Below are positions 17,873 to 26,605 of a stretch of 64,000 nt of DNA, one piece after another. The stretch comes from Yeosuana marina (GTDB lineage: Bacteria > Bacteroidota > Bacteroidia > Flavobacteriales > Flavobacteriaceae): positions 1 to 64,000 of the forward strand of contig NZ_JAAKGI010000007.1 in the NCBI RefSeq assembly GCF_011762485.1, in the 5' to 3' direction. The translations under genes and the position numbers were made by a program. The first letter of the stretch is position 1. Each line of letters begins with the position of its first letter. The notes below the pieces were generated by a model. That model was not told the DNA's origin, ran no database searches, and worked only from the letters and a program-made list of their open reading frames with translations.

Positions 17873-18973
17873 ATGAAAACACAAATAAAATTATTTATCG
17901 TATTGCTACTAATGTCTTTTAATTTTTCATGCGACAAGTCAAATGAAGATCTCTCTGAAGAAATTGCTATAGAAATAGAAGATCAAGAACCAGACCCTTT
18001 AGGTCCGATTGATCCAACACCAACAACAGAAACTACTGATTTATATATGGTAGGCTATGAAAGAGACGGCGACAAACCCTATGCACAATTATGGAAAAAT
18101 GGAATTCAAACAAGTCTTCCCAATGCAGCAGGTACTTCAATTGCAAATTCAGTTTTTGTGGCAGGTACAGACGAGTATATAGTTGGGCAAGCAGAAACAA
18201 GTTATAATAGTGCAGCCATACTTTGGAAAAATGGGGTTGGCACCAATTTAACCGATGGAAAAAAAGCTGCAGTAGCCAATTCAGTTTTTGTTTCTGAAGG
18301 TGATGTGTATGTTGTGGGAAACGAACAATCTGAAGTAATTAATAGAGAGATCCATACCATAGCAAAATTATGGAAAAACGGAGTTGCTACCGATTTATCT
18401 ACAGGAACAAATGACTCTAGTGCTTATGATGTTTTCGTATTGGGTTCCGATGTATATGTAGTAGGTGAAGAATACTTCGAAGAAACATTTTCGTATCAAA
18501 TAAAGTTATGGAAAAATGGAGTAGAACAAAGTTTTGATAACAGTTCTCAGATAAATAGATCTATTTCAATTTTTGTAAATGGCACAGATGTTTATGTAGC
18601 TGGGTATAGACAAAATTCAGGCGCTAGCATTGCTGTTCTTTGGAAAAACGGAGTACCTACCGATTTAACAAACGGCGATAAACAAGGCATAGCAATGGAC
18701 GTTTTTGTATCTGGTACAGATGTATATGTTGCAGGAGTTAATAGCGATACTAACAACAATCAAATTGCCAAAATATGGAAAAATGGCGTTGCCACAGAAC
18801 TTAACTCTAATACAAGCGCCACGGCAAGATCTGTTTATGTTTCAGGAACCCATGTTTACGTTGGAGGAAATGAATTTGATATTGCAAAATATTGGAAAAA
18901 TGGCGAACCAACTAATTTATCTGATGGTTCCAATGAAGCACGTGTTACATCTGTTTTTGTGACTAAAAATTAA
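17873..18973 (+). CDS. Lipoprotein with seven WKNG repeats, probable seven-bladed propeller
   Basis: The 366-residue protein has a lipoprotein signal (SFNFSCDKS). After an acidic, Pro-rich linker come seven repeats of about 40-50 residues, each with VFV-x-G-[ST]-DVYV-[VA]-G followed by a variable loop and [KQ]-[LI]-WKNG-[VI]-x-T-[DS]-L. Seven blade-like units with a first strand LYMVGYE and a last strand SVFVTKN that could close the ring suggest a seven-bladed beta-propeller on the cell surface. The family is not one I can name. It is the fourth gene of the HTCS 1-linked set. The ligand or partner is unknown. Confidence 0.75.
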   Translation: MKTQIKLFIVLLLMSFNFSCDKSNEDLSEEIAIEIEDQEPDPLGPIDPTPTTETTDLYMVGYERDGDKPYAQLWKNGIQTSLPNAAGTSIANSVFVAGTDEYIVGQAETSYNSAAILWKNGVGTNLTDGKKAAVANSVFVSEGDVYVVGNEQSEVINREIHTIAKLWKNGVATDLSTGTNDSSAYDVFVLGSDVYVVGEEYFEETFSYQIKLWKNGVEQSFDNSSQINRSISIFVNGTDVYVAGYRQNSGASIAVLWKNGVPTDLTNGDKQGIAMDVFVSGTDVYVAGVNSDTNNNQIAKIWKNGVATELNSNTSATARSVYVSGTHVYVGGNEFDIAKYWKNGEPTNLSDGSNEARVTSVFVTKN

Positions 18974-18994
18974 ATAATCAAAAAGATTAAAAAG

Positions 18995-19066
18995 ATGAAA
19001 ACAAATTTAAAATTCTAGGGTCTTTTACTCCTTATAAGTTTCACATTTTCTTGTAGCAAAAAATGA
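18995..19066 (+). pseudogene. Broken lipoprotein gene start
   Basis: An ATG at 18995 opens MKTNLKF and then a TAG stop (19016-19018). Directly after it, in the same frame, comes GLLLLISFTFSCSKK before a TGA at 19064-19066. Together these read as one lipoprotein signal peptide interrupted by a nonsense codon, with nothing of the mature protein left. It resembles the signal of the preceding lipoprotein (MKTQIKL), so it may be the residue of a duplicated gene. Confidence 0.55.
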
Positions 19067-19194
19067 TGATGCGTCCTAATAAGTTCGTTTTAATAAAACA
19101 TATAAGATAAAAACTCCTAAAAGTTAGCCTTAGTAAACTTTAGGGCTATTAAATATCAATTGTGAACAATAATTATTTATAAAAACAAAAATAT

Positions 19195-19797
19195 ATGAAA
19201 CATTTTACATTAACACCAGTAAAAACTATTTTAAAAATGGCATTATTTTTTGCCTTAACAATTACATTAACTAATTGTAGTAAAGATGACGATAACCCCA
19301 TACCAAACCCAGAAGTTAACCCATTAGCAGAATATTTAACCGTAACAGGATTTAACCAAGTAACTGATGAGATTATAGATAGTGCAGATTATGAATTTGG
19401 AATCACATTTATTCCTGCTGTAAATGGAAAAATCACAGCTATTACAGCAAAGATCCCTGATACTCATATAGCAACAAGAGTTACCATTTGGAATAAAACA
19501 ACAGCCACTGTAATAAGAACAGAGTCAATTGATATTGCAAGCGCTGGTGTTGAGGTTACAAAAGCTATTAGCCAATTAAGCCTAACTGCGGGTACTGAAT
19601 ATATGATAACTTTTAATAGTAATGATTGGTATAACCGGGAGAGAACAGATGGGACAGGTATTACGTACCCTGTTTCAGTTGGAGATATTAGCATTACGGG
19701 ATATGCTTATGCAGGAGGAACTGCTCAAGTATTGCCAACGGCATTCAATTTAGACTATTATGCAGGTGACTTAAGCTTTAAATTTCAAAAAGATTAA
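19195..19797 (+). CDS. DUF4082-like lipoprotein
   Basis: The 200-residue protein has a lipoprotein signal ending LTNCSKDDD and one beta-sandwich domain (about 50-198). The sequence FGITFIPAVNGKITAI, then TRVTIWN and LTAGTEYMITFN, matches the DUF4082 type, often found as a carbohydrate-binding-like add-on in secreted proteins. Here it stands alone. The gap to the previous intact gene is 221 bp and contains the broken lipoprotein start, so the transcription unit may have an internal promoter here. Function unknown. Confidence 0.7.
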   Translation: MKHFTLTPVKTILKMALFFALTITLTNCSKDDDNPIPNPEVNPLAEYLTVTGFNQVTDEIIDSADYEFGITFIPAVNGKITAITAKIPDTHIATRVTIWNKTTATVIRTESIDIASAGVEVTKAISQLSLTAGTEYMITFNSNDWYNRERTDGTGITYPVSVGDISITGYAYAGGTAQVLPTAFNLDYYAGDLSFKFQKD

Positions 19798-19895
19798 ATT
19801 ATTTAGGTAAAACTAAACATCATTTTATATCCAATAGACTGACTATTATCAATATTCAACTACAAAATTCAATACTAACATAAATATAAATACTC

Positions 19896-20738
19896 ATGAA
19901 AAAATCAATTAAAATTTTAACGGCATTTGGGATTCTAATCTTAATGTCTATTACAACACAGGCACAAATAAATGATTGGACTGGAAAATGGAACACAAGA
20001 CTTGTTTGGAACAATACTTTAGGAGATTTAAATATTACAGAATCTAGAGGTACTTATACTGGAGTTTTTCCAAACGGCAAATTATCTGGAAAGATAAATT
20101 CTGATGGTGATTTAAAAGGTTTTTATACAAGAACTGTAAATAGTTTAGACCGAACAGGCATGGGTAAAATGGGGGAATTTAGATTTGTGATTGCCACCGA
20201 TAAAAAATCATATGTTGGCTATTATAAAGTAGAAGGTAAGGATGATTGGCAACCTGATAACTGGAATGGGAAACGACCGGCTGTACCAACATTGGTTCAA
20301 CAGGTTGAAATGAATAAAAAAAAGAAGGTTTTAAAGGACTATGTGAAAAATAACCCTGTGATAAATTGGACTGGTACTTGGGAGACCGATAATATTGGCA
20401 CATTTAAAGTATGGGTAAAAGGTTACCAACAAATAGTAGGTAAATTTTCATATACCAAAGATGGCGCTTTAATTACCGCTGATGTAACAGGAAACAATAC
20501 TAACGATAGGGGAATAACTAACAATAAGATTTTCAATGGCACCTTCTTGGATAGTCAAGGAGCCAAAGGAAGTTTTCTTTTTTATTTTGGTAATCCTACA
20601 GACAATGATTTTGCGGGCTATATGGATTATGACATGACATATGAAGAATTTAAATCTCAAGTTAAGCATACACCTAAAAGTGTATATGTTAAAGGTCACA
20701 GAACCTCTTCTGCAAAACCAAACATGAACGCGTACTAA
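19896..20738 (+). CDS. Secreted protein with two WTG-W repeats
   Basis: The 280-residue protein has a signal peptide ending TTQAQ. Two related halves each begin with the motif WTG-[KT]-W-[NE]-T (about 28 and 152) and continue with beta strands and FAGYM/YVGYY-type turns, so each half may be a lipocalin-like barrel. Its start is 11 bp before the end of the local spacer and its stop is 11 bp before the caspase-like lipoprotein gene, so the two are probably co-transcribed. I cannot name the family. The tail is basic and rich in Ser, Lys and Asn. Confidence 0.65.
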   Translation: MKKSIKILTAFGILILMSITTQAQINDWTGKWNTRLVWNNTLGDLNITESRGTYTGVFPNGKLSGKINSDGDLKGFYTRTVNSLDRTGMGKMGEFRFVIATDKKSYVGYYKVEGKDDWQPDNWNGKRPAVPTLVQQVEMNKKKKVLKDYVKNNPVINWTGTWETDNIGTFKVWVKGYQQIVGKFSYTKDGALITADVTGNNTNDRGITNNKIFNGTFLDSQGAKGSFLFYFGNPTDNDFAGYMDYDMTYEEFKSQVKHTPKSVYVKGHRTSSAKPNMNAY

Positions 20739-20749
20739 ATTATAAAACT

Positions 20750-22807
20750 ATGCGTCTCCTATTCCTAATCGTAATTTCCTTTTTTTTGCTTTCGTGCAAT
20801 GATAGCAAAAAAGAAAAAGACGTCTTTGTTAATGGTGTTTTAGAGGATTTCTCAAAAATGCCAGATTCAGTCATTCAAAAAGGCTTTGCCATTTTAGATA
20901 CCATAAAACTTAAACCAGTAGATGCATTGGTAAAAGAACTAAGGAAAATTCCAGAACTCCAAGAAATTGGTGTAGGAGACGAATTGTTGAGTTTTAGACT
21001 TAAAAATGGGCCAACCATGTTGATAAAACTAAAAGAGTTTTCATCCATCACTAAAGGAGGCACAAGTAGTTCTGTTATGCCCCCAATGATGATACTAAAT
21101 CCTATAAGAGAAGAAGAAAACATTGCCAATGTTGTTGGTGCACAACGCGGAGAAAACAGGCAAAATAAAAAAGCATTGATACTAGCACCTTATGAATGGG
21201 ATTTTGAAAATGATGATGCGAAAGTTCCTTATTCAAAACTTAAAAATTATCGAAATTATAAAGGAAATGTAAATTACAAATCCAATAAAACTGAAACTTC
21301 ACAAACCATTACTATTGATGATTACTTGTCATTTAAGGAGTATGACATGGTTTATTTAAGTTCCCATGGCTCAAAAACTTGTATAATAAAAGGGAGTTTA
21401 GAAATAAGTAGCTTATGTTTTTCATTTATATCAACAGGAATAAAATTTGACACAAAAAAAATAAAAGATCTTAAAAATAAGCTTGCCTCAAAAAACGTCA
21501 CAGGAATTGCTTTTGGTGATGATGAGATATATTTAAGACCTGAGTTTTTCTCCAATGCTTATCCAGAGGTAAACAATAAGCTCATTATTTTTAGTGCTTG
21601 TCAATTAGGACAACGGGGAGATGTAGAAACCACATTTAACAATATTCTGCAAAATGGTCAACTTTTTTACTGGCATAATACTGTTTTTACTGATGACGCA
21701 ACAAATGCTTTTTCTTATATGTATGATAGAATGTTACAATTTGGGGAAACAGCCCCTTTAGCCTTTAAAAACACTCCATATAAACTTAAAGAGAATTTAA
21801 AAACTTTCGAAAACGAAGAAAAAAGAGGTGACTCTATTGAGCTTAATACCTATTTAAAAATGGCAACCAAAGGCAATGCCATGCATATTATAGAACCTGT
21901 TAGTTTTTTAGATGAAAAAACAAAGAAGGAGTTGCAAGAAGGTACGGTATATCCTTTTGAAGGTGTTTTTGAAGACGACCGACCCGAAGAAGCTAGTTTT
22001 ACCTTAGAATTTTTGGGCTACACCGCTCAAGAAATAGAGGAAAAAAGCATGAGCTTTTCATTAAAAGTAGATGGTACTACTGTTCTTGATCATGTTGCCT
22101 TTTTACCAGATAACGATCCTTACGATCCAATAGAAGTTACAAGAGGTAAAAACGAAAAAACAACCCGAGTTACTTTTAAAGGCGTGAAACTGAAAAAAGA
22201 CCTGAAAAAAAACAGTTCGGTAAAACTGGAAGCCTTCTTTCATTTTAGCGAAGAAAATTATGGCTATCAAAGGATTCATGTAAGTACAGGAAGCTCTGAT
22301 ATGCGCATCGTCATGAAGTCACCCGACGGGACAATTAATATGTTTTTTGATGCCGATAATTATGGGCTTAAAATGACTCATCCCGCTGAAAATGTAACAA
22401 TGTATTCTGATGAAGAAGGATATATTTATATGAACGCCCCAGAGCAAGGCTGGATAAAAACCAAAATGAGCCAAATGCTTGGTGCAGTAGCCAAACTTGC
22501 TCCAATGGATATTGATTTTATGGCTTTGGAATCCACCAAAGGATCGGTAATGCATAAAATAGCAGCCTTTGCAGCAGAAGTGACCATTTCTAAATTGGAA
22601 AAGGAGACTAGGGCTAAGAAAATAAGCGGCGGTAATGGTAATGAAAAAACAGTTTTTATTGCAGATGGCCGTGTCACCATAACTTTTGATGGTCAAAAAA
22701 GGCTCGAATCCTTAGTTGAAGGATCTTCAAGTATACATTATTACTATGAAGAACAGAACATAACAATGCCAAACGCAAAAATGTTTAGTATGCCATCTTT
22801 CAATTAA
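20750..22807 (+). CDS. Lipoprotein with caspase/CHAT-like His-Cys module
   Basis: The 685-residue protein has a lipobox (FFLLSCNDS). Residues about 140-340 look like a clan CD (caspase/CHAT-like) fold: a first strand KALILAPY, then DMVYLSSHG with His206 and KLIIFSAC with Cys284, the spacing and setting of the catalytic pair in CHAT and related peptidases. The C-terminal half (about 385-685) is rich in beta strands and includes Asp-rich segments and a long SPDGTI-x-M-x-F region. If active it would be a membrane-anchored, cell-envelope protease or protein processor. I know of no named family with this layout. It sits mid-cluster with short gaps on both sides (11 and 14 bp). The fold call comes from motifs only. 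Confidence 0.6.
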   Translation: MRLLFLIVISFFLLSCNDSKKEKDVFVNGVLEDFSKMPDSVIQKGFAILDTIKLKPVDALVKELRKIPELQEIGVGDELLSFRLKNGPTMLIKLKEFSSITKGGTSSSVMPPMMILNPIREEENIANVVGAQRGENRQNKKALILAPYEWDFENDDAKVPYSKLKNYRNYKGNVNYKSNKTETSQTITIDDYLSFKEYDMVYLSSHGSKTCIIKGSLEISSLCFSFISTGIKFDTKKIKDLKNKLASKNVTGIAFGDDEIYLRPEFFSNAYPEVNNKLIIFSACQLGQRGDVETTFNNILQNGQLFYWHNTVFTDDATNAFSYMYDRMLQFGETAPLAFKNTPYKLKENLKTFENEEKRGDSIELNTYLKMATKGNAMHIIEPVSFLDEKTKKELQEGTVYPFEGVFEDDRPEEASFTLEFLGYTAQEIEEKSMSFSLKVDGTTVLDHVAFLPDNDPYDPIEVTRGKNEKTTRVTFKGVKLKKDLKKNSSVKLEAFFHFSEENYGYQRIHVSTGSSDMRIVMKSPDGTINMFFDADNYGLKMTHPAENVTMYSDEEGYIYMNAPEQGWIKTKMSQMLGAVAKLAPMDIDFMALESTKGSVMHKIAAFAAEVTISKLEKETRAKKISGGNGNEKTVFIADGRVTITFDGQKRLESLVEGSSSIHYYYEEQNITMPNAKMFSMPSFN

Positions 22808-22821
22808 AAAAATAGGACTCT

Positions 22822-23424
22822 ATGAAAACGCAATTTTATTTACTAAGCCTTTTGATGCTTATAGTTTCATGTAAGGACAGCCCAAAAGAAGAAAGCAAAA
22901 CAACAATTTCTTCTGCTATTCAAAATACGGATGAAGAAGTATTGACTAACCCCTTACAAATTACCAAAAGTGAAAAAGACATTTATAAAGCTTTAAAAAA
23001 GAAAACACCATTAACCAACGATCAATTGTTTGCAATCTTACCTAAAGATATTCATGGCAATAAACCAATTGGTGATTATGCCCTTCAGGTTAGTAGTCAA
23101 TTAGTATCAGGTATGTATAAGCCTATTGGAAAAAAGGGCTATAATTTTTTTATTCAAGATGGCGTAGGTTCAAGTGCTATTATTCGCAATTTTTTTGACA
23201 GCTATAAAATAAAATCCCAAGGACCTCCACAAACCGAGTACGTCTATGTAGAAAGAGCTGGTTATAAAACTATTGCGTTTTTACAACCAAACATTAAACG
23301 TAATGATATTCGATTTGTTTACAATAATAGATTCAGAATCACTTTGGAAGGCCCAGATTCCGCAGATGTGTTGTGGACGTATATCGACTTTGAAAATTTA
23401 AAAAAACTAGATCAATACAACTAA
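22822..23424 (+). CDS. Lipoprotein, copy A of a duplicated family
   Basis: The 200-residue protein has lipobox IVSCKDS. It is paralogous to the protein at 24257-24877: both start the mature part with KDSPK, share a helix [KL]-x-T-x-L-[TL]-[ND]-x-Q-L-[FL]-x-[IV]-[LF]-P-K near residues 55-75, and share a C-terminal pattern FVYNNRF/FLYDNRF followed by TLEG and LW. I do not recognise the family outside this locus. A secreted protein gene follows 10 bp later, giving a lipoprotein/secreted-protein pair that is repeated downstream. Confidence 0.7.
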   Translation: MKTQFYLLSLLMLIVSCKDSPKEESKTTISSAIQNTDEEVLTNPLQITKSEKDIYKALKKKTPLTNDQLFAILPKDIHGNKPIGDYALQVSSQLVSGMYKPIGKKGYNFFIQDGVGSSAIIRNFFDSYKIKSQGPPQTEYVYVERAGYKTIAFLQPNIKRNDIRFVYNNRFRITLEGPDSADVLWTYIDFENLKKLDQYN

Positions 23425-23434
23425 ACTAATTCAT

Positions 23435-24172
23435 ATGAAAAATTTAAAAAACAGTATCACAATAATGACTTTATTATTTTTTATTAGTCTGACTTTTAAT
23501 GCTCAAAATTTCATTACAGGAAGCATTGCAAATTGGACTAATGGAGAAGTTCCATTGCTATTTTCCGATTATATATCACGAGAAAAAATCACAATGGGAA
23601 ATATTGCATCAGACGGAAATATGACTATTCCGCTTGAGGCTAATTTTTTATCCAACTTCAAAATAGCAGCAGAAAAAGCAAAGGAAAAAGCGCCTCAGGG
23701 TTGGGAAATGAAATTCAATACCATAGAATCTACTTTTGGAAGTGGCGAGAAAGGCATAATATATGAAAATGCCGCGTCTATTTTAATAGGCTTACCAGAT
23801 TTAGAAGCTACTAGTGAAGATGGAACTGCCCAATTTGGTTATATCTATTGCACCAGTAACCCTGAATTAGCGAATTGGCTATATAATTACGGACAAAGTG
23901 ATATTGCAAAGGGGTATTATTTAAGATGGTTTTTTGCAGAAGATACCGCTTCAGTAAAAGGTTCTATCAGTATCCCAGTTTATACAGGTAATGATGATGA
24001 AAATTATACCGATACCACATTTTATGACCTTGAAATTCAAAAAGGATGGAATATGATTAAATATAATATTACTGAAACTTTTACAACACAAACTGGCAAA
24101 ACCGTTTTGACAAAAATGGAAGTTACCAAGATAGACGAAATTCCGGCAGATGCTATGTGGCTCGTTTTATAA
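23435..24172 (+). CDS. Secreted protein, copy A of a duplicated family
   Basis: The 245-residue protein has a signal peptide (ending LTFNAQ) and an all-beta mature part. It shares a layout with the proteins at 25390-26112 and 29004-29945: a central segment ending in a hydrophobic WLY/WLE turn, charged strands, then Y-[DN]-L-x-[IL]-[QN]-x-G-[WF]-N-[MFL]-[IV] near the C-terminus and a final DA-x-W or DT-x-W segment. The family is unknown to me. It pairs with the lipoprotein just upstream. Membership in the same transcription unit is likely from the 10-bp gap. Confidence 0.65.
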   Translation: MKNLKNSITIMTLLFFISLTFNAQNFITGSIANWTNGEVPLLFSDYISREKITMGNIASDGNMTIPLEANFLSNFKIAAEKAKEKAPQGWEMKFNTIESTFGSGEKGIIYENAASILIGLPDLEATSEDGTAQFGYIYCTSNPELANWLYNYGQSDIAKGYYLRWFFAEDTASVKGSISIPVYTGNDDENYTDTTFYDLEIQKGWNMIKYNITETFTTQTGKTVLTKMEVTKIDEIPADAMWLVL

Positions 24173-24256
24173 AATCAACATTGCAAAAAAGCTTGAATCA
24201 ACTATTTCAATTTATTAACTAGAATATAACAATTAAAAATATTAAATGATATACAA

Positions 24257-24877
24257 ATGAAAAATCTATTAAAATTCACATTAGTGATTATACTTTTGAT
24301 TTCTTGTAAAGATTCTCCAAAATCATCAGATTCGTCTGAATCTAAGGTTATAGAAGGCTTAATTGACGAAGTAACAGGTGAAAATGTCGATATAGACAAA
24401 AAATATGCACTGTTAATGGAAGATTTGAAAACAAAAACGCTATTAACCGATGCACAATTACTGGAAGTCTTCCCAAAAAAATTAGGCAGCTTAAACTTAG
24501 ACTCAAATGAAGCTAGAATTACGTCAAGTGAAACCGTAAAAGGAAGTTTTGGCGGAGATGCTGTACAAATGGAAATCTTAGATGCTGCTGGTAAAAATGT
24601 TATTGGCGCCATTATACCCTTAAAAATGTTACATCTAAACAAAATAACTTCAGAGAATAACAATACCATTAGATATTCAAAAAAAGAGCGTAATGGAATA
24701 TTAACCTTTGGTACGGATCGAGATGAAGATACGAAGGCAGATTATCAATCAGAAATTAGGTTTCTCTACGACAATCGATTTTATGTAACACTAGAAGGTA
24801 AAAACATGGATTCCGATAAACTTTGGGATGCTTTGGAGATAAATAACTTGGATCGTTTCAAGGATTTTAACAAATAA
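24257..24877 (+). CDS. Lipoprotein, copy B of a duplicated family
   Basis: The 206-residue protein has lipobox LISCKDS and is a paralogue of the lipoprotein at 22822-23424, with the shared features described there (KDSPK after the Cys, the LTDAQLLEVFPKKLG helix, FLYDNRFYVTLEG near the end). It is followed 11 bp later by a DUF3592-like membrane protein gene and then by a second secreted-family copy, so the lipoprotein/secreted pair has been duplicated with a membrane protein gene between. Function unknown. Confidence 0.7.
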   Translation: MKNLLKFTLVIILLISCKDSPKSSDSSESKVIEGLIDEVTGENVDIDKKYALLMEDLKTKTLLTDAQLLEVFPKKLGSLNLDSNEARITSSETVKGSFGGDAVQMEILDAAGKNVIGAIIPLKMLHLNKITSENNNTIRYSKKERNGILTFGTDRDEDTKADYQSEIRFLYDNRFYVTLEGKNMDSDKLWDALEINNLDRFKDFNK

Positions 24878-24888
24878 TACATATAAAA

Positions 24889-25371
24889 ATGGATTATTTT
24901 TCATCACTAAGCAAATATGAAATAGTTAATATTATTGCACAATTAATATCACTGTTTTCGCTTATCCTATCACTAAAGTATTGGAGATATGCAAATCAAT
25001 CACATTTATGGCCTAAGGTTAAAGGAATTGTATCTAGGGGCATGCAATTTGGAATATCAAACGACACGTTTTTATATGAATATGAAGTAAGAGGGAAGTC
25101 GTATCAACGAAAAAAGCCTTTTTTTTCGACCACCAGTAAAATCATAGTGAGTAATAAAGATAGAATAGAAAAATATTCACAAGGGAAAGTTGTTGTTGTT
25201 TATTATAACCCTTTAAATCCTAAAATATCAACCTTGGTTCCAGGTAAAAAGCAAGGCATAGTAAATGTATTTATACTCATGCTTTTAATCTTTATTCTAA
25301 CGTTTTTATCTTTTTTCTTTCCTGCTTTTTTTAAAGAAAACTTAGCTAAGTTTTTTACACTTTTTAACTAA
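24889..25371 (+). CDS. DUF3592-like membrane protein
   Basis: The 160-residue protein has two membrane helices (about 13-30 and 126-150) around an extracytoplasmic beta domain. The motifs WPKVKGIV, YEYEVRGKSY and VVVYYNPLNPKISTL fit DUF3592, a group of unknown function. It is placed between copy B of the duplicated lipoprotein and copy B of the secreted family, with 11- and 18-bp gaps. No catalytic residues are visible. Confidence 0.75.
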   Translation: MDYFSSLSKYEIVNIIAQLISLFSLILSLKYWRYANQSHLWPKVKGIVSRGMQFGISNDTFLYEYEVRGKSYQRKKPFFSTTSKIIVSNKDRIEKYSQGKVVVVYYNPLNPKISTLVPGKKQGIVNVFILMLLIFILTFLSFFFPAFFKENLAKFFTLFN

Positions 25372-25389
25372 CCATAAAACAACACTGTC

Positions 25390-26112
25390 ATGAAAAAGTC
25401 ACTCTTATTTTTAATGCTTTTATCTCTACAGATATGCATAGCCCAAACCAAACCTAAAGCAGAAAACTATCCATTAAAAGCTATGGATTTGGTAGTATTT
25501 GTCTTCGGTATGGATTATCCAATAACTATTGGAACTATTTCCGATTCTGGTGAACTTAATTTCAAACTTCCAAATAATATAAATTCAATACCAGAAGTGG
25601 CAATAGAAAACTCTATGTCAGACGCCGCTTTCACTTTATTTCCAAAATGTAATAACAATTATGATATACTAACCGAAACTGAAAATATTAAAGCAGTCAA
25701 TGCCGGTTACATTTCACTAAGCTCAAAAGAAAATCTGTATTCAGGTTTGCTCTTTATGGTTACTGATGAGAATTTGGTGCCTTGGCTAGAAGAGTCGTAC
25801 TCAAATAATGCGGTTAAAGCATCATATTTTGAATTAGTATATGTGGAAAATGATTTTAATTATCAAGGCGAATGTACCGCAACGGTTACCAATACAGAAA
25901 ATGATACCATTGAAACCATTTATAACTATAATCTGCAATTAAATGGTGGATTTAATTTTATTGAATATAAAATTGAAAGCGTTGTTGAACATGAGATACC
26001 AAGTATGTATGAGGAAAATGTATTTATTAAAATAGCGAAGCCGAGTAAAATAACAGTTACCTCATCACAATCTACACCACCAGATACTAAATGGATTGGT
26101 AAATATTTTTAA
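25390..26112 (+). CDS. Secreted protein, copy B of a duplicated family
   Basis: The 240-residue protein has a signal peptide ending ICIAQ. Its layout follows the secreted proteins at 23435 and 29004: SDSGELNF, a middle segment with LVPWLEESY, then YNLQLNGGFNFIEY and a final PPDTKWIGK. The mature part begins after TKPKAENYPL. The family is unknown to me. A T9SS type A protein gene starts 17 bp later on the same strand. Confidence 0.65.
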   Translation: MKKSLLFLMLLSLQICIAQTKPKAENYPLKAMDLVVFVFGMDYPITIGTISDSGELNFKLPNNINSIPEVAIENSMSDAAFTLFPKCNNNYDILTETENIKAVNAGYISLSSKENLYSGLLFMVTDENLVPWLEESYSNNAVKASYFELVYVENDFNYQGECTATVTNTENDTIETIYNYNLQLNGGFNFIEYKIESVVEHEIPSMYEENVFIKIAKPSKITVTSSQSTPPDTKWIGKYF

Positions 26113-26129
26113 CTCTTTAAATAAAAAAA

Positions 26130-26603
26130 ATGAACAGACTTTTTTATGCTTATATCTTTTTCGGAATTCAATATTGTTTTGCACAAAGTAATACAGTTGT
26201 ATCTGGAGGTAATGCCGCTGGAAGTGGAGGTTTGGTAAATTACACCATTGGACAAATAGATTATAACAATGTAAACAGTGCAGAAGGTTCAGCTAGCCAA
26301 GGTCTGCAACATGCTTTTGAAATATCAACACTTGGTGTAGATAATTTTCCAGCTATTACCTTAAATATGTTGGTGTATCCAAATCCTACAACATCAAAAG
26401 TGACTTTAAAAATAGAAAACTATAATTCTAAAGATCTAACATATGTGATGTATGATTTACGAGGACAACAACTTATGTCCAAAAAAATAGTTAGAACTGA
26501 TTCAAAAATTTCATTAAATCATCTTCCAATGGCAACTTATTTTCTAATGGTTTTAGACCAAAACAAAACATTAAAAACATTTAAAATTATTAAAAATAAT
26601 TAG
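26130..26603 (+). CDS. Short secreted protein with T9SS type A sorting domain
   Basis: The 157-residue protein has a signal peptide (ending YCFAQ) and a Gly/Ser-rich segment with SGGNAAGSGG and YTIGQIDY. The C-terminal domain (about 80-157) is of type A: VYPNPTTSKVTLK, YDLRGQ and a final TFKIIKNN. The C-terminal domain directs export through T9SS and anchoring at the surface. The mature part is only about 60 residues. Such short type A proteins often precede tail-fibre genes in Bacteroidota, and that is the case here (gap 2 bp). The role of the pair is not known. Confidence 0.85.
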   Translation: MNRLFYAYIFFGIQYCFAQSNTVVSGGNAAGSGGLVNYTIGQIDYNNVNSAEGSASQGLQHAFEISTLGVDNFPAITLNMLVYPNPTTSKVTLKIENYNSKDLTYVMYDLRGQQLMSKKIVRTDSKISLNHLPMATYFLMVLDQNKTLKTFKIIKNN

Positions 26604-26605
26604 TT

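Noticed and set aside
22319..22696. Antisense ORFs of 125 and 84 residues opposite the caspase-like lipoprotein gene
   Set aside because: They lie wholly within a well-supported gene, have no signal or family features, and show shadow codon composition.
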